From contig JBCCLI010000136.1 in assembly GCA_039026975.1 (NCBI GenBank), forward strand, positions 1 to 15,251: a stretch of 15,251 bases of DNA, read 5' to 3'. Positions 1 through 7,633 of this stretch are shown here, piece by piece. How positions within the stretch are numbered: position 1 is the first letter of the stretch; each line of letters starts with the position of its first letter. The position numbers and the translations under genes were made by a program. Origin of the DNA: JBCBKZ01 sp039026975 (GTDB lineage: Bacteria > Bacteroidota > Bacteroidia > J057). Below the pieces are notes generated by a model. That model made no database searches and was not told the origin of the DNA. It worked only from the letters and a program-made list of their open reading frames with translations.

Positions 1-1403
1 ATATCCTGCATACCTCCATATGCTGGTTGGGCAGCTCCACTACTTACTGGGAAATTATTTGATTGGGAACTTGCTGTGAATACACAGTCGCCATTAGGAG
101 CCATGATGATTTCTCCCCTGGACTCATCTCCATAGTTATGCTTAGTAGCGGTATACTCATTAATTTCCACTGTACCGTTAACGCCATCTTCTCCTGCCCC
201 TCCTAAGTAGGTAGATCCTAACAGCTGTGTGCCATCCTCTGAAAAGTGCATGACCACTAAATCAAAGGCTTCCCTCGCAGGGCCTACATTCAAGCTAGGC
301 TGGTAGGCATTTGCAGCAACGGGAAAGTTAGTAGAGTTTGTCCGCCCCAATAAAAATAATTCCTGTTGGTCGTTCACCACTAGGCTCGTAGGATACTCAT
401 CCTGCCCCCCCCCCAAGTACGTAGAGAAAAGTAGGCTATTCCCTTCCGGTGAAAACTTGGATAAGGTTATATCTGCCATCCCTCCTTGGAAACCTATTTG
501 AAGGGCACCTAGCGTTACTGGATAACCATTTAGGCTGAAGTTACCGTAATGGATCCCTCCTGCATAAGCATAGCCTAGTTGGTCATAGGTAGCGGTATAG
601 CCCCAGTTATCAGCCAGGGAGCCGCTATAGGTACTGAAAATGAGGGTAGGATCTATTACCAGCAGCTTTGAGGTATCATAGGATTCAGGAAATGAAAAAG
701 TTACTTCATCATCCTCTACCACAAAATGACAAGGAACCGCTACCTGCTCTCCTCCTATCATTTGGTAGGCAAAGGGAGCCATTTCTACTATTTCTACTAA
801 ACTCGTTACTACATGCAGATTTCCGTCTTTCACAAATAGGTCATCCACTCCCTTATATTTCATTCTTATCACATCTGGATTTTTTCCCTCTTGGACGATG
901 AACTCATACTTTAGCGCATCTCCCTGACCCAGGATCTGCATATCTATGCCTGTGTATAGATCCTTATACAGCAGCCGTCCGAATAGAGGGACCCTACTAA
1001 CCCAATTTGAAGGGTCATTCCCCAAAAAATAATTGTGATAAGCTTCTTTCTTTTGGGAGGGATATATATGTACGCCATCACTAGCCCCTTGGAAGGAAAG
1101 CTGAAAAGCATGCTGCTTGACCATTCTTCCTTTTTCCCACCCCTGTTCTCCTCCATGAATATCAGGTAGGGCCTCATGAAAAATATAGGTAAATGCTCTA
1201 TTCTCCAGGTAAAGAGCTCCCTGTTGGAGCGCTAGTCTATATGAGGAATGGGGATGGAACTGTCCTTCATTTTTAACAAAATTGATAGAAGAATGTAGAC
1301 TGGGGTTCCAATCTGTACGCTCAGTGTTTTGGGCGGAAAGTGCGTTCAGGAATCCCACAGTTATAACACATCCTATAATTCTCGCAAAGTATACTTGCCA
1401 CAT
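1..1403 (-). CDS. SBBP-repeat / DUF7948 surface protein, N-terminal part (runs off left edge)
   Basis: The reverse frame from the ATG at 1401-1403 is open to the window edge (467 codons, no stop), so this is the 5' part of a longer gene. Residues 1-24 are a Sec signal peptide (positive start, hydrophobic core, ALSA|Q cleavage). Residues about 38-270 match the DUF7948 pattern of T9SS-bearing Bacteroidetes: NFVKNEGQF near the start, NYFLGNDPSNW, LYTGIDM, LKYEFIVQEG and LLVIDPTLIFSTY. After that come SBBP-type beta-propeller repeats: STYLGGGQDEYPTS with NSTNFPVAANAYQP, then STYLGGAGEDGVNG with QSNNFPVSSGAAQP. Relatives are large cell-surface or secreted proteins, often ending in a gliding-motility/T9SS sorting domain, but that end lies outside the window. 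The exact function is unknown; adhesion or motility at the cell surface is an inference. A run of ten G in the coding strand (405-414, residues 330-333) lies inside a repeat. The family call is fairly sure. Confidence 0.85.
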   Translation of the reverse strand, partial: MWQVYFARIIGCVITVGFLNALSAQNTERTDWNPSLHSSINFVKNEGQFHPHSSYRLALQQGALYLENRAFTYIFHEALPDIHGGEQGWEKGRMVKQHAFQLSFQGASDGVHIYPSQKKEAYHNYFLGNDPSNWVSRVPLFGRLLYKDLYTGIDMQILGQGDALKYEFIVQEGKNPDVIRMKYKGVDDLFVKDGNLHVVTSLVEIVEMAPFAYQMIGGEQVAVPCHFVVEDDEVTFSFPESYDTSKLLVIDPTLIFSTYSGSLADNWGYTATYDQLGYAYAGGIHYGNFSLNGYPVTLGALQIGFQGGMADITLSKFSPEGNSLLFSTYLGGGQDEYPTSLVVNDQQELFLLGRTNSTNFPVAANAYQPSLNVGPAREAFDLVVMHFSEDGTQLLGSTYLGGAGEDGVNGTVEINEYTATKHNYGDESRGEIIMAPNGDCVFTASSQSNNFPVSSGAAQPAYGGMQD

Positions 1404-1442
1404 ATTAGGGAATTATGTGCATGACAATATGAAGGTAACTAC

Positions 1443-1450
1443 TAATTTTG
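1443..1450 (+). promoter_or_regulatory. Possible Bacteroidetes -7 box (TAATTTTG)
   Basis: TAATTTTG fits the Bacteroidetes -7 consensus TAnnTTTG exactly and points toward the FAD oxidoreductase, about 120 bp before its ATG. No convincing TTTG -33 box is seen at the usual distance, and a lone eight-base match in AT-rich DNA is weak evidence. Confidence 0.25.
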
Positions 1451-1460
1451 TACCAGTATA

Positions 1461-1496
1461 GCGTAAAAAAGCCTTACCGTTTACGTTACAAAACGT
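1461..1496. repeat. Overlapping short inverted repeats between divergent genes
   Basis: CGTAAA (1462-1467) pairs with TTTACG (1480-1485), and ACGTT (1483-1487) pairs with AACGT (1492-1496) around a 4-base loop. The two palindromes overlap and sit in the 167-bp gap between the divergent surface-protein and oxidoreductase genes, a usual place for an operator. No regulator is identifiable, and arms this short can arise by chance. Confidence 0.25.
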
Positions 1497-1570
1497 TTGT
1501 TTTCCCTTAGAGGAATCTACATCCAAATAGGTCAGGAGTAATCTGTGTGTAGGTATTGCCAAGTTTTCAT

Positions 1571-2716
1571 ATGAAATATACACTTAGTTATTGGGAAAAA
1601 GAATTTTCACAGCTCGAACGAGATATTATCATTCTTGGAGGAGGAATAGTAGGACTCCAAACAGCCGTAGAACTAAAGCGTCAAGCACCTGCCCTACATA
1701 TTCTGCTTCTTGATAAAGGCCAGGGGAAGTTTGGAGCCAGCACAAAAAACGCTGGTTTTGCCTGCTTTGGTTCTCCTACTGAATTACTGGCAGACATAGA
1801 TTCAGTAGGGGTATCCGCCTGTATGGAAACGGTAGCCAGACGCTGGCAAGGATTACAAAAATTGAAAGAATCTGTCCCTCTTTCTTACATAGACTTCCAA
1901 CCACATGGGGGATATGAAGTTTTCCTTTCTCAGGAAAGCCAAGTATATCAAAAAGTCAGGGAGAATCTTTCATTTCTCAACCAGGAAATACAGCAAGCTA
2001 CCGGCCTGGAAGACAGTTTTCAATTGGCAGATAACAGGCTGGAGGAAATGGGCTTTCAAGGTATTTCTCATCTGCTGTTTAATCCCTATGAAGGCCAGCT
2101 AAACCCAGCTAAACTCTGCCATGCCTTAAGAAGAAAAGCGGAGGAAGCAGGTGTTTCTATTTGGAATGGCATACATATAGCTGATATACAAGCAGAAGTA
2201 GGCAGGGTTACCCTTACAGATATCGCTGGATATACCTATAGAGCTAAAAAAGTAGTCGTAGCTACTAACGGCTTCACCAGTTCATTATTTCCAGCGGCAG
2301 ATCTACATGCTGTCCGAAATCAGGTATTGATCACAGATGAAATACAGGGCCTACCTTTTCAGGGCTGCTTCCACTACCATGAGGGCTATGTCTATTTCAG
2401 GAATGTGGGAAAAAGGGTACTTATTGGCGGGGGAAGACATATAGATAAGCAAGGGGAAGAAACGTCTGATTTTGGAGAACACCCAGGTATTCTAGCTTAT
2501 CTTACTCACCTCCTGGAAACTACTATTCTAGGAGGTACACCTTATACTATTCACCATAGCTGGTCCGGTATATTAGGCATGGGGAAGGAAAAGATGCCCT
2601 TACTATCATTTGTACATCCGAATGTCCTACTGGCTGTAAGGCTGGGCGGAATGGGAGTAGCCTTGGGATGGGAAGTAGGGAGTAAGGCAGCTACTCAGGT
2701 GTTAGAGAGACTTTAA
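1571..2716 (+). CDS. FAD-dependent oxidoreductase (DAO / glycine-oxidase-like family)
   Basis: This is a 381-residue flavoprotein of the D-amino-acid oxidase superfamily, which oxidises amines or amino acids using FAD. The ATG at 1571 (MKYTLSYWEKEF) is chosen over an in-frame TTG at 1556, because relatives begin with a short lead and then the Rossmann strand. IIILGGGIVGLQTAVEL (about residues 20-36) is the FAD dinucleotide-binding GxGxxG motif, and the acidic D48 ends the second strand (LLDKG). GASTKNAGFACFGSPTE (about 55-71) is the typical FAD-contacting segment after it. The C-terminal WSGILGMGKEKMPLL and RLGGMGVALGWEVGS blocks are the closing FAD-binding motifs of the family. The natural substrate cannot be read from sequence. 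No thiamine-synthesis or amine-catabolism genes lie nearby, so ThiO or puuB names are not justified. It lies 49 bp upstream of smpB on the same strand and may be cotranscribed with it. Confidence 0.88.
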   Translation: MKYTLSYWEKEFSQLERDIIILGGGIVGLQTAVELKRQAPALHILLLDKGQGKFGASTKNAGFACFGSPTELLADIDSVGVSACMETVARRWQGLQKLKESVPLSYIDFQPHGGYEVFLSQESQVYQKVRENLSFLNQEIQQATGLEDSFQLADNRLEEMGFQGISHLLFNPYEGQLNPAKLCHALRRKAEEAGVSIWNGIHIADIQAEVGRVTLTDIAGYTYRAKKVVVATNGFTSSLFPAADLHAVRNQVLITDEIQGLPFQGCFHYHEGYVYFRNVGKRVLIGGGRHIDKQGEETSDFGEHPGILAYLTHLLETTILGGTPYTIHHSWSGILGMGKEKMPLLSFVHPNVLLAVRLGGMGVALGWEVGSKAATQVLERL

Positions 2717-2729
2717 CATTCAAATTATG

Positions 2730-2736
2730 TACTTTG
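2730..2736 (+). promoter_or_regulatory. Near-match -7 box (TACTTTG) before smpB
   Basis: TACTTTG followed by C lies about 30 bp before the smpB ATG. It is one base shorter than TAnnTTTG but resembles promoters often seen before Bacteroidetes genes. It would let smpB be transcribed independently of the oxidoreductase. No clear -33 element was found. Confidence 0.3.
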
Positions 2737-2765
2737 CGAAACTTTTTAGATAGAATAGCGGAACT

Positions 2766-3230
2766 ATGGCAGAGAAAGGAAGAAATCAAACGGTGATCTC
2801 TAACAGGAAAGCCTCTTATGAGTATCACATTGAGGACAGGTTTGAGGCAGGAATTTCCCTGAGGGGGACAGAAGTAAAGTCTTTACGTGCCGGCAAAGCT
2901 AGCCTTCAGGAGGCCTTTTGCTATATCAAAAAAGAGGAGGTATTTGTAAAAAATATGAACATAGCTGAGTATGATAAGGGAAGCTATAATAACCATGAAC
3001 CCATGCGTGAAAGAAAGCTTCTGCTCCGTAAGAAGGAACTTAAAAAGATCAAAAAACAGCTGAATGAAAAAGGATATACCCTCATTCCACTAAAAGTTTA
3101 CTTCAATAAACGTAATTTTGCCAAAATGGAGATCGGGCTGGCAAAAGGAAAGAAAATCCATGATAAACGCTCTGATATCAAGAAGAAAGATACCCAAAGA
3201 GACTTAGACAGAGCGATGAAAAACTATTAA
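2766..3230 (+). CDS. smpB: SsrA (tmRNA)-binding protein SmpB
   Basis: SmpB binds tmRNA and delivers it to stalled ribosomes, where trans-translation tags the incomplete peptide and frees the ribosome. The 154-residue length is normal for the family. Diagnostic blocks are the N-terminal NRKASYEYHIEDRFEAGI (residues 13-30), GTEVKSLRAGKASL (34-47), HEPMRERKLLL (77-87) and GLAKGKKIHDKR (124-135). The basic C-terminal tail (DIKKKDTQRDLDRAMKNY) is the part known in the family to enter the empty decoding channel. The ATG is the only sensible start because the conserved fold begins within 12 residues. No tmRNA gene (ssrA) is visible in this window. No oddities; a near-certain call. Confidence 0.98.
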   Translation: MAEKGRNQTVISNRKASYEYHIEDRFEAGISLRGTEVKSLRAGKASLQEAFCYIKKEEVFVKNMNIAEYDKGSYNNHEPMRERKLLLRKKELKKIKKQLNEKGYTLIPLKVYFNKRNFAKMEIGLAKGKKIHDKRSDIKKKDTQRDLDRAMKNY

Positions 3231-3272
3231 ATGCTACTCCTAGTTAGCTTAACCTAATGACTAATATTACGA

Positions 3273-3899
3273 ATGGATTCGTTTTCCCTTTCTAGCTATT
3301 GGATGATAGGATTGGTAGTATTGATAAGCCTGGGGTTTCTCGCTATCATCTTATACAGAAACAGACTTTTTAGGCTCAAACAAGGTGTTCACGAACAGTT
3401 AGCCAGTGATCTTGGGCTAAAAATCACCTACACAGAGCAGCAGGACTTCACCATCTTTGGAGAAAATAGAACCTACCCTGTACACATTACCCCTCACCAT
3501 GCCGCTCTGGCAGGAAAAAAGAAAGTACGCTGGAGCGTAAAAACCAGTGTCCCCATGGTTAACCCCAACTTAATGGCCATTAGAATTAGCAGAAATGATG
3601 TAGAACCCTCTCCCTTTCTGGATCAGGTGCCGGTGTATAAACCCCAAACCTTAGCCCATAGCATAGCGCCATGGTTGGAAGTCCTGACCAATGATCTGAT
3701 GTTTTCTCACCGGATTCTTTCTGATGACATCAAAATGGATTTGGTAGTGGCATTCAAGCAAGTACCCGAAGCCATTTTATTTGTCATGGATAATGAGCTT
3801 GCCTGTATTATCCCAGGCTTGCTCTATGAGAATTACCCTCCTGAGGTGTACAAAGCTTTCCTAAATCTACTCTTGAACATCAAAGATGAACTGAACTAG
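3273..3899 (+). CDS. Single-pass membrane protein of unknown function
   Basis: This 208-residue protein is not recognised. Residues about 9-28 (from YWMIGLVVL to LAIILY) form one strong transmembrane helix, followed by the basic stretch RNRLFRLKQ, so the positive-inside rule places the following domain in the cytoplasm. The remaining ~170 residues are a soluble mixed alpha/beta domain (VHEQLASDLGLKITY ... DELN) with no cysteines at motif spacing and no nucleotide-binding loop. It lies 42 bp after smpB on the same strand and could be read from the same transcript. Its stop overlaps the stop of the convergent methyltransferase gene by 4 bp (CTAG), so no terminator fits between them. It is called a real gene from its length, its membrane helix and its non-random composition. 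Confidence 0.75.
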   Translation: MDSFSLSSYWMIGLVVLISLGFLAIILYRNRLFRLKQGVHEQLASDLGLKITYTEQQDFTIFGENRTYPVHITPHHAALAGKKKVRWSVKTSVPMVNPNLMAIRISRNDVEPSPFLDQVPVYKPQTLAHSIAPWLEVLTNDLMFSHRILSDDIKMDLVVAFKQVPEAILFVMDNELACIIPGLLYENYPPEVYKAFLNLLLNIKDELN

Positions 3900-4543
3900 G
3901 ATTTCTGGAATACTACGCTTTCAATCATACTGGCTGCAAATACCTCCCTTCTGATTAGTTGATATTCATATTCCTGAAATAGCTTATGGATAGTAGGTAG
4001 CTTCCAAGCCTCTACGCCACACATAGCTTTAAAAAATAGATACATCAGCAGGATTAATGCTCTCCGGAACAAACGGAAGCTATCCCGCTTGATAAAAAAA
4101 TCCGAGTATAACCAGTGCCCGCCAGGTCTTAATATTTGATGAAGGCGTTCAAAAATAACTTCTAGCTGTTCCTGTTTGAAAAGATCTAATACAAAGGGGG
4201 AAATAATAGCGTCAAATGGGATTGTATTTTCATCCAGAAAGGTATCTGAAGCCACTACCCATTCGATCTTAAGGCCTGGGTTAGGGCTTAAGGTTTCCCA
4301 GTATTGCTGCGCTAGTAGTATCATTTTGGCAGATGGTTCCAGATAGGCAATCTCTCCTTCCAGTCTCTCTAGAGGTAACTCTTTTAGTAACCTTCCACTT
4401 CCCCCACCTAAGATGAGAATTCTCTTATGCGTATTAAGTACTGACATCCCCCAGGCAGTAGCCTCTTGTATCTGTCCTCCAAAGACTATTTCTCCCAGTT
4501 TATCATAGAAACTGGCAACCCGATCAAATCCAGCAGTAGCCAT
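3896..4543 (-). CDS. Class I SAM-dependent methyltransferase
   Basis: This 215-residue protein has a Rossmann-fold methyltransferase core, using S-adenosylmethionine to methylate an unidentified, probably small-molecule, acceptor. Motif I is LILGGGSGRLL (residues 43-53). The acidic residue ending strand 2 that contacts the SAM ribose is E69 in YLEPSAKMI. D100 in VVASD and FDAIISPFVLDLF (110-122) are motifs II/III-like. LRPGGHWLYSDF (138-149) is the typical loop before strand 5. The N-terminal FDRVASFYDKLGEIVFG resembles UbiE/Coq5-like entries. A hydrophobic segment (about 162-174, ALILLMYLFFKAM) suggests a lipid-like substrate or membrane contact, which is inference. The start is the ATG directly before the conserved FDRVA. 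It is transcribed toward the membrane-protein gene, with overlapping stops. Confidence 0.85.
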   Translation of the reverse strand: MATAGFDRVASFYDKLGEIVFGGQIQEATAWGMSVLNTHKRILILGGGSGRLLKELPLERLEGEIAYLEPSAKMILLAQQYWETLSPNPGLKIEWVVASDTFLDENTIPFDAIISPFVLDLFKQEQLEVIFERLHQILRPGGHWLYSDFFIKRDSFRLFRRALILLMYLFFKAMCGVEAWKLPTIHKLFQEYEYQLIRREVFAASMIESVVFQKS

Positions 4544-4600
4544 AGTGATTTACCAAAATAGATAGAGAAAGTTTTTATACACTTTCAGGTTCCTAAAGGT

Positions 4601-4635
4601 GCAAAAAAGAAGCGGAACCCATAATAGGTTCCGCT
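4601..4635 (-). terminator. Intrinsic terminator of the protease gene
   Basis: AGCGGAACC (4611-4619) and GGTTCCGCT (4627-4635) form a perfect 9-bp, GC-rich stem with a 7-base loop. Read on the minus strand it is followed by TCTTTTTTGC, the expected U-tract. It lies 65 bp past the protease stop and before the methyltransferase start, so it separates those two minus-strand genes. This is the clearest regulatory structure in the window. Confidence 0.85.
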
Positions 4636-4699
4636 GTGGGTAGAGGCCTGTAAGAGTATGCTGCCTCACATCATTTGTTCAGCAGCCTTTGTAAGCCAT

Positions 4700-7225
4700 T
4701 TATTCATGTATCACACTGTTAATTTCTCTGTATTCTCCTGCTACTACCTCTACCATATACAGACCTGTCTTCAAGCTGGAGAAGTCCAGTGCTTTTCTAG
4801 CACGGGTATTTACTCTTTCAGTCATCATGACCTGCCCCATATGGTTGTATACAGTTACCGTAGCGGCAGAAGCTTCTAGCTCAGAAAGATTCAGGTAAAG
4901 CGTTTCGCTCACCGGATTAGGATACATGCTCAGGCTATGTGCCTCAGGAGCACGAGATAGCGCATTACTGGCTACAGCCACTTCAGGTGCCACAAAACGA
5001 TAGAGGAGTGTTTTTCCGACTCCTTCATCCCCTGATTTTCCTTTACCAGTAAAGGGAGTAGCTGTCAGCCTGTAAGCATCTCCAGCCATAGGGGCAGGAT
5101 TTTGAGGGCTGAAGTTTCCTCCGTTATCTCCAAATAACGCGTAAGGAGCTGCATTTTCAGTTCTGCTACGTTCTAATGCACCTTCCAAGCTGAAAGAGAC
5201 ACTACCCACAGTTTCAGGGATAGTATTAGCTCTCACAGAAATATTGGTACTTGGGAGGGCAGTCAAATCTATGGAAGATCCATCTGGTATGGGATCAAAG
5301 CCTGGAATAGGCATATCTGAATCAGCATCTATTAAGGAGAAGTTGATCACTAAGGGTGCGCCCGTGCTTAGGCCTATAGCCAGGTCAGCCTGGACAAATC
5401 CTGCCCCCGTGGCGAAATCAAAACCGGGATCAAAACCGGGGGAATAGGGATTATCCATATCTATGGCCGTGGCCTGTAGATTTGCGAGAATCTCTGCTGG
5501 GCTAAGGGTAGGATTAGCTTCAAGCATTAAGGCAGCTACTGCTGACACGTGAGGGGCCGAAGCTGAAGTACCAAAGAAGTTATTAAACCCATCTCCTTCT
5601 ATATCCTGCTGACCAGCAAAGAAGGTGGTATTTGCCCCATCAGGCCCCACTACTTCCGGCTTCAGTCTCAGGTCATCTTCAATTCTATTTCCCATAGGAT
5701 CATATAGAATAGGTACGCCTCCTATAGAGGAGAATCCATTTAGGAAAGGTCTTGGCGCCCCAAAAGCGGGCGTATTAAAGTAGGCAGAAGCACCTACAGC
5801 TACCGCGCCAGCTGCATTAGCATGTCCGTAGGAGGTAGAAGTAGGGGTACTTCCTATGATAGTTGCAGATCCATTAAAATCTACATACTTCATTAACTCA
5901 GGCTTAGGGCCTTCAAATACTTGAATGGCCAGGAAATAGACAGCCGTATCTGGACCCTGATGCGTAAAGTTAAAGGCTTCTACAGGATCTCCGCCAATGT
6001 TACCGGCAAAGCCACCCGTTACAAAAAATCCTTCTTCATCCAGGAGAATGATGTCTACGTCTGTCTGTGCTCCTACCGTACCTGTAGTAGAGAAAAATGG
6101 GTCTGACCACTGGAAAATCGGGAATATCCCCTGCCCAGGTGCCATGATTATAGGCTGGAAGATCCCTCCACCAAAGTCATGATACTCCGCAATAATAGTG
6201 TCATCCACCACGGTAGTATCATCCACAAAAATGGGGAAAATAAAGGTATCTGCTACCCCTGAAGATACAAAGGGCGACTCAAAGGAATCCCCTCCATTAT
6301 TACCAGCGGAAGAGAAGTACGATGATCCGTTAGCATCCACAAAATCAGCTGCCTGGGCTATAATTCCATCCTGAAACATAGGTTCAAAAAAGTAGATGAT
6401 ATCATCCACTATGACATCACAGCCTACATTTTGCAGATCTATTATGCTCTGCGCAAAATTTGCCTGTCCAAAGAAGGCTGACGCAAAGGCTAGCTCGGCA
6501 CCGGGGGCTACATCATGTACTATTTCTAGCATAGCTCTTCCCTCATCTATGCCGCCAAAGCCACCCAAGTCAGATAATACCTCCACAGGAGTAGTAAACC
6601 CATTAGGATTTTGGGTGCCTGGCAGATCCCCTAGCAGCACACCTGCTATGGCTCCTCCCTGAGAATTGTAGGCATCTGACAGTACACCCACTTTAGTTCC
6701 TGTCCCATCTACCCCAAACTTCATTCTGGCTTCATCTGCTCTCATGGAAACATCTCCCTGAGAAGTTACTGCCCCTATTCTGGTCTTAGCCCATGAAGGG
6801 TTAATCATTCTGGCACCTTTTATATTCTCCAGCTGATCAATACTTTCCATGGGGAATAAACCGGAAACCATATTTCCAAATGCTTTCCCTTTAGTTAACC
6901 CCATTGAAGTAAGCTGCTCCAGGGTAGCAGCAGGATCATCTGTAGTAATATCCAGCACTACCCTATCATTTTGGATTAACATAAACGGATTATCCTCCTT
7001 AAATTCCGAACTCCTGGTACCAGCTACAACAGCAGCTTTATAGGATTTCTGGAGTTCATACAAACTGTTATGAACATTAGTTTGTGAGGATCTTTTAAGT
7101 TGTAGGTGTTGGCGCATTCTAAGCGCATTCTCGGCTTTTGCTTCAGCAGAAAACTGTTGGCCGTAGAAGGGAATGGCCAGCAGCATTGCTAAACACAGCA
7201 GTGAAAACGATTTGAGGCTTTTCAT
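4700..7225 (-). CDS. Secreted S8/S53-like serine protease with T9SS sorting domain
   Basis: The start is taken at the ATG at 7225 (841 residues), which puts MKSLKSFSLLCLAMLLA at the N-terminus as a Sec signal peptide (cleavage near FYGQ); the frame is open to an ATG seven codons upstream. Residues about 25-160 look like a propeptide. The catalytic domain has an S8-type Asp (VGVLSD, D184), an oxyanion Asn (SAGNNG, N309) and the nucleophile GTSASAPHV (S554). Where subtilisins carry HGTxxA, this protein has DEGRAMLEIVHDVAPGA: Glu 228 sits at the histidine position, and the nearby His is H237. This resembles the 'S53-like' group with a Ser-Glu-Asp triad. About 240 residues separate N309 from S554, against roughly 65 in subtilisin, the extra being a beta-rich insert (about 320-460). 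A beta-sandwich (TENAAPYALFGDNGG) follows, and the C-terminus (about 765-841) is a type A T9SS domain beginning MYPNPVSE and containing KTGLYMVEV. It likely acts outside the cell. Confidence 0.92.
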   Translation of the reverse strand: MKSLKSFSLLCLAMLLAIPFYGQQFSAEAKAENALRMRQHLQLKRSSQTNVHNSLYELQKSYKAAVVAGTRSSEFKEDNPFMLIQNDRVVLDITTDDPAATLEQLTSMGLTKGKAFGNMVSGLFPMESIDQLENIKGARMINPSWAKTRIGAVTSQGDVSMRADEARMKFGVDGTGTKVGVLSDAYNSQGGAIAGVLLGDLPGTQNPNGFTTPVEVLSDLGGFGGIDEGRAMLEIVHDVAPGAELAFASAFFGQANFAQSIIDLQNVGCDVIVDDIIYFFEPMFQDGIIAQAADFVDANGSSYFSSAGNNGGDSFESPFVSSGVADTFIFPIFVDDTTVVDDTIIAEYHDFGGGIFQPIIMAPGQGIFPIFQWSDPFFSTTGTVGAQTDVDIILLDEEGFFVTGGFAGNIGGDPVEAFNFTHQGPDTAVYFLAIQVFEGPKPELMKYVDFNGSATIIGSTPTSTSYGHANAAGAVAVGASAYFNTPAFGAPRPFLNGFSSIGGVPILYDPMGNRIEDDLRLKPEVVGPDGANTTFFAGQQDIEGDGFNNFFGTSASAPHVSAVAALMLEANPTLSPAEILANLQATAIDMDNPYSPGFDPGFDFATGAGFVQADLAIGLSTGAPLVINFSLIDADSDMPIPGFDPIPDGSSIDLTALPSTNISVRANTIPETVGSVSFSLEGALERSRTENAAPYALFGDNGGNFSPQNPAPMAGDAYRLTATPFTGKGKSGDEGVGKTLLYRFVAPEVAVASNALSRAPEAHSLSMYPNPVSETLYLNLSELEASAATVTVYNHMGQVMMTERVNTRARKALDFSSLKTGLYMVEVVAGEYREINSVIHE

Positions 7226-7633
7226 TGTGTAAAGTTGAATTATCATAAATTAATGAATATGAGTGAATCAGGGGGCTACCAGTAAGACTGGATACCCAAA
7301 TGGGAGGAATACTTCCCTGCCTTCACAGAAAGTATAGCTACTAACTGCTAACAGGTCACAAAAGCAATCGCAAGATTCTTGATAGAGAGAATAGTAAAAG
7401 GAGGGATTATAAACTCAGCGAAGTACTGCATCAAGAGAGCATATATAGTCCCTTTAGTGATGTTAATATCTGACTTATTTCTATAAATGGCAATTTTTAG
7501 TACCAGTAATTGCAATTTAATAAGAAAATATTATCCGTATTGTAGATAAGTAATATTGTAATGTTAGATAAAAGGAAATTTTAGATTTCAAATAAATCTT
7601 CATTTCATTTCTCAGAATAGCTTTTTAGCTGTC
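7226..7633. other. AT-rich intergenic region between propeller and protease genes
   Basis: No credible gene is seen in these 408 bp. The right half (about 7440-7620) is strongly AT-rich. AGATTT (7583-7588) and AAATCT (7594-7599) make a weak 6-bp AT hairpin just downstream of the propeller gene, without a good U-tract. The left part should hold the protease promoter, but no TAnnTTTG match was found on the minus strand. No tRNA or riboswitch was recognised. Confidence 0.5.

Noticed and set aside
944..1177. Minus-strand 77-codon open frame inside the surface-protein gene
   Set aside because: It is in a different frame from the continuous, family-matching frame 1-1403 and has no recognisable product.
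1556..1570. TTG start 15 bases before the ATG of the FAD oxidoreductase
   Set aside because: The ATG at 1571 gives the start typical of relatives (MKxxLSYWE) and no SD supports the TTG.
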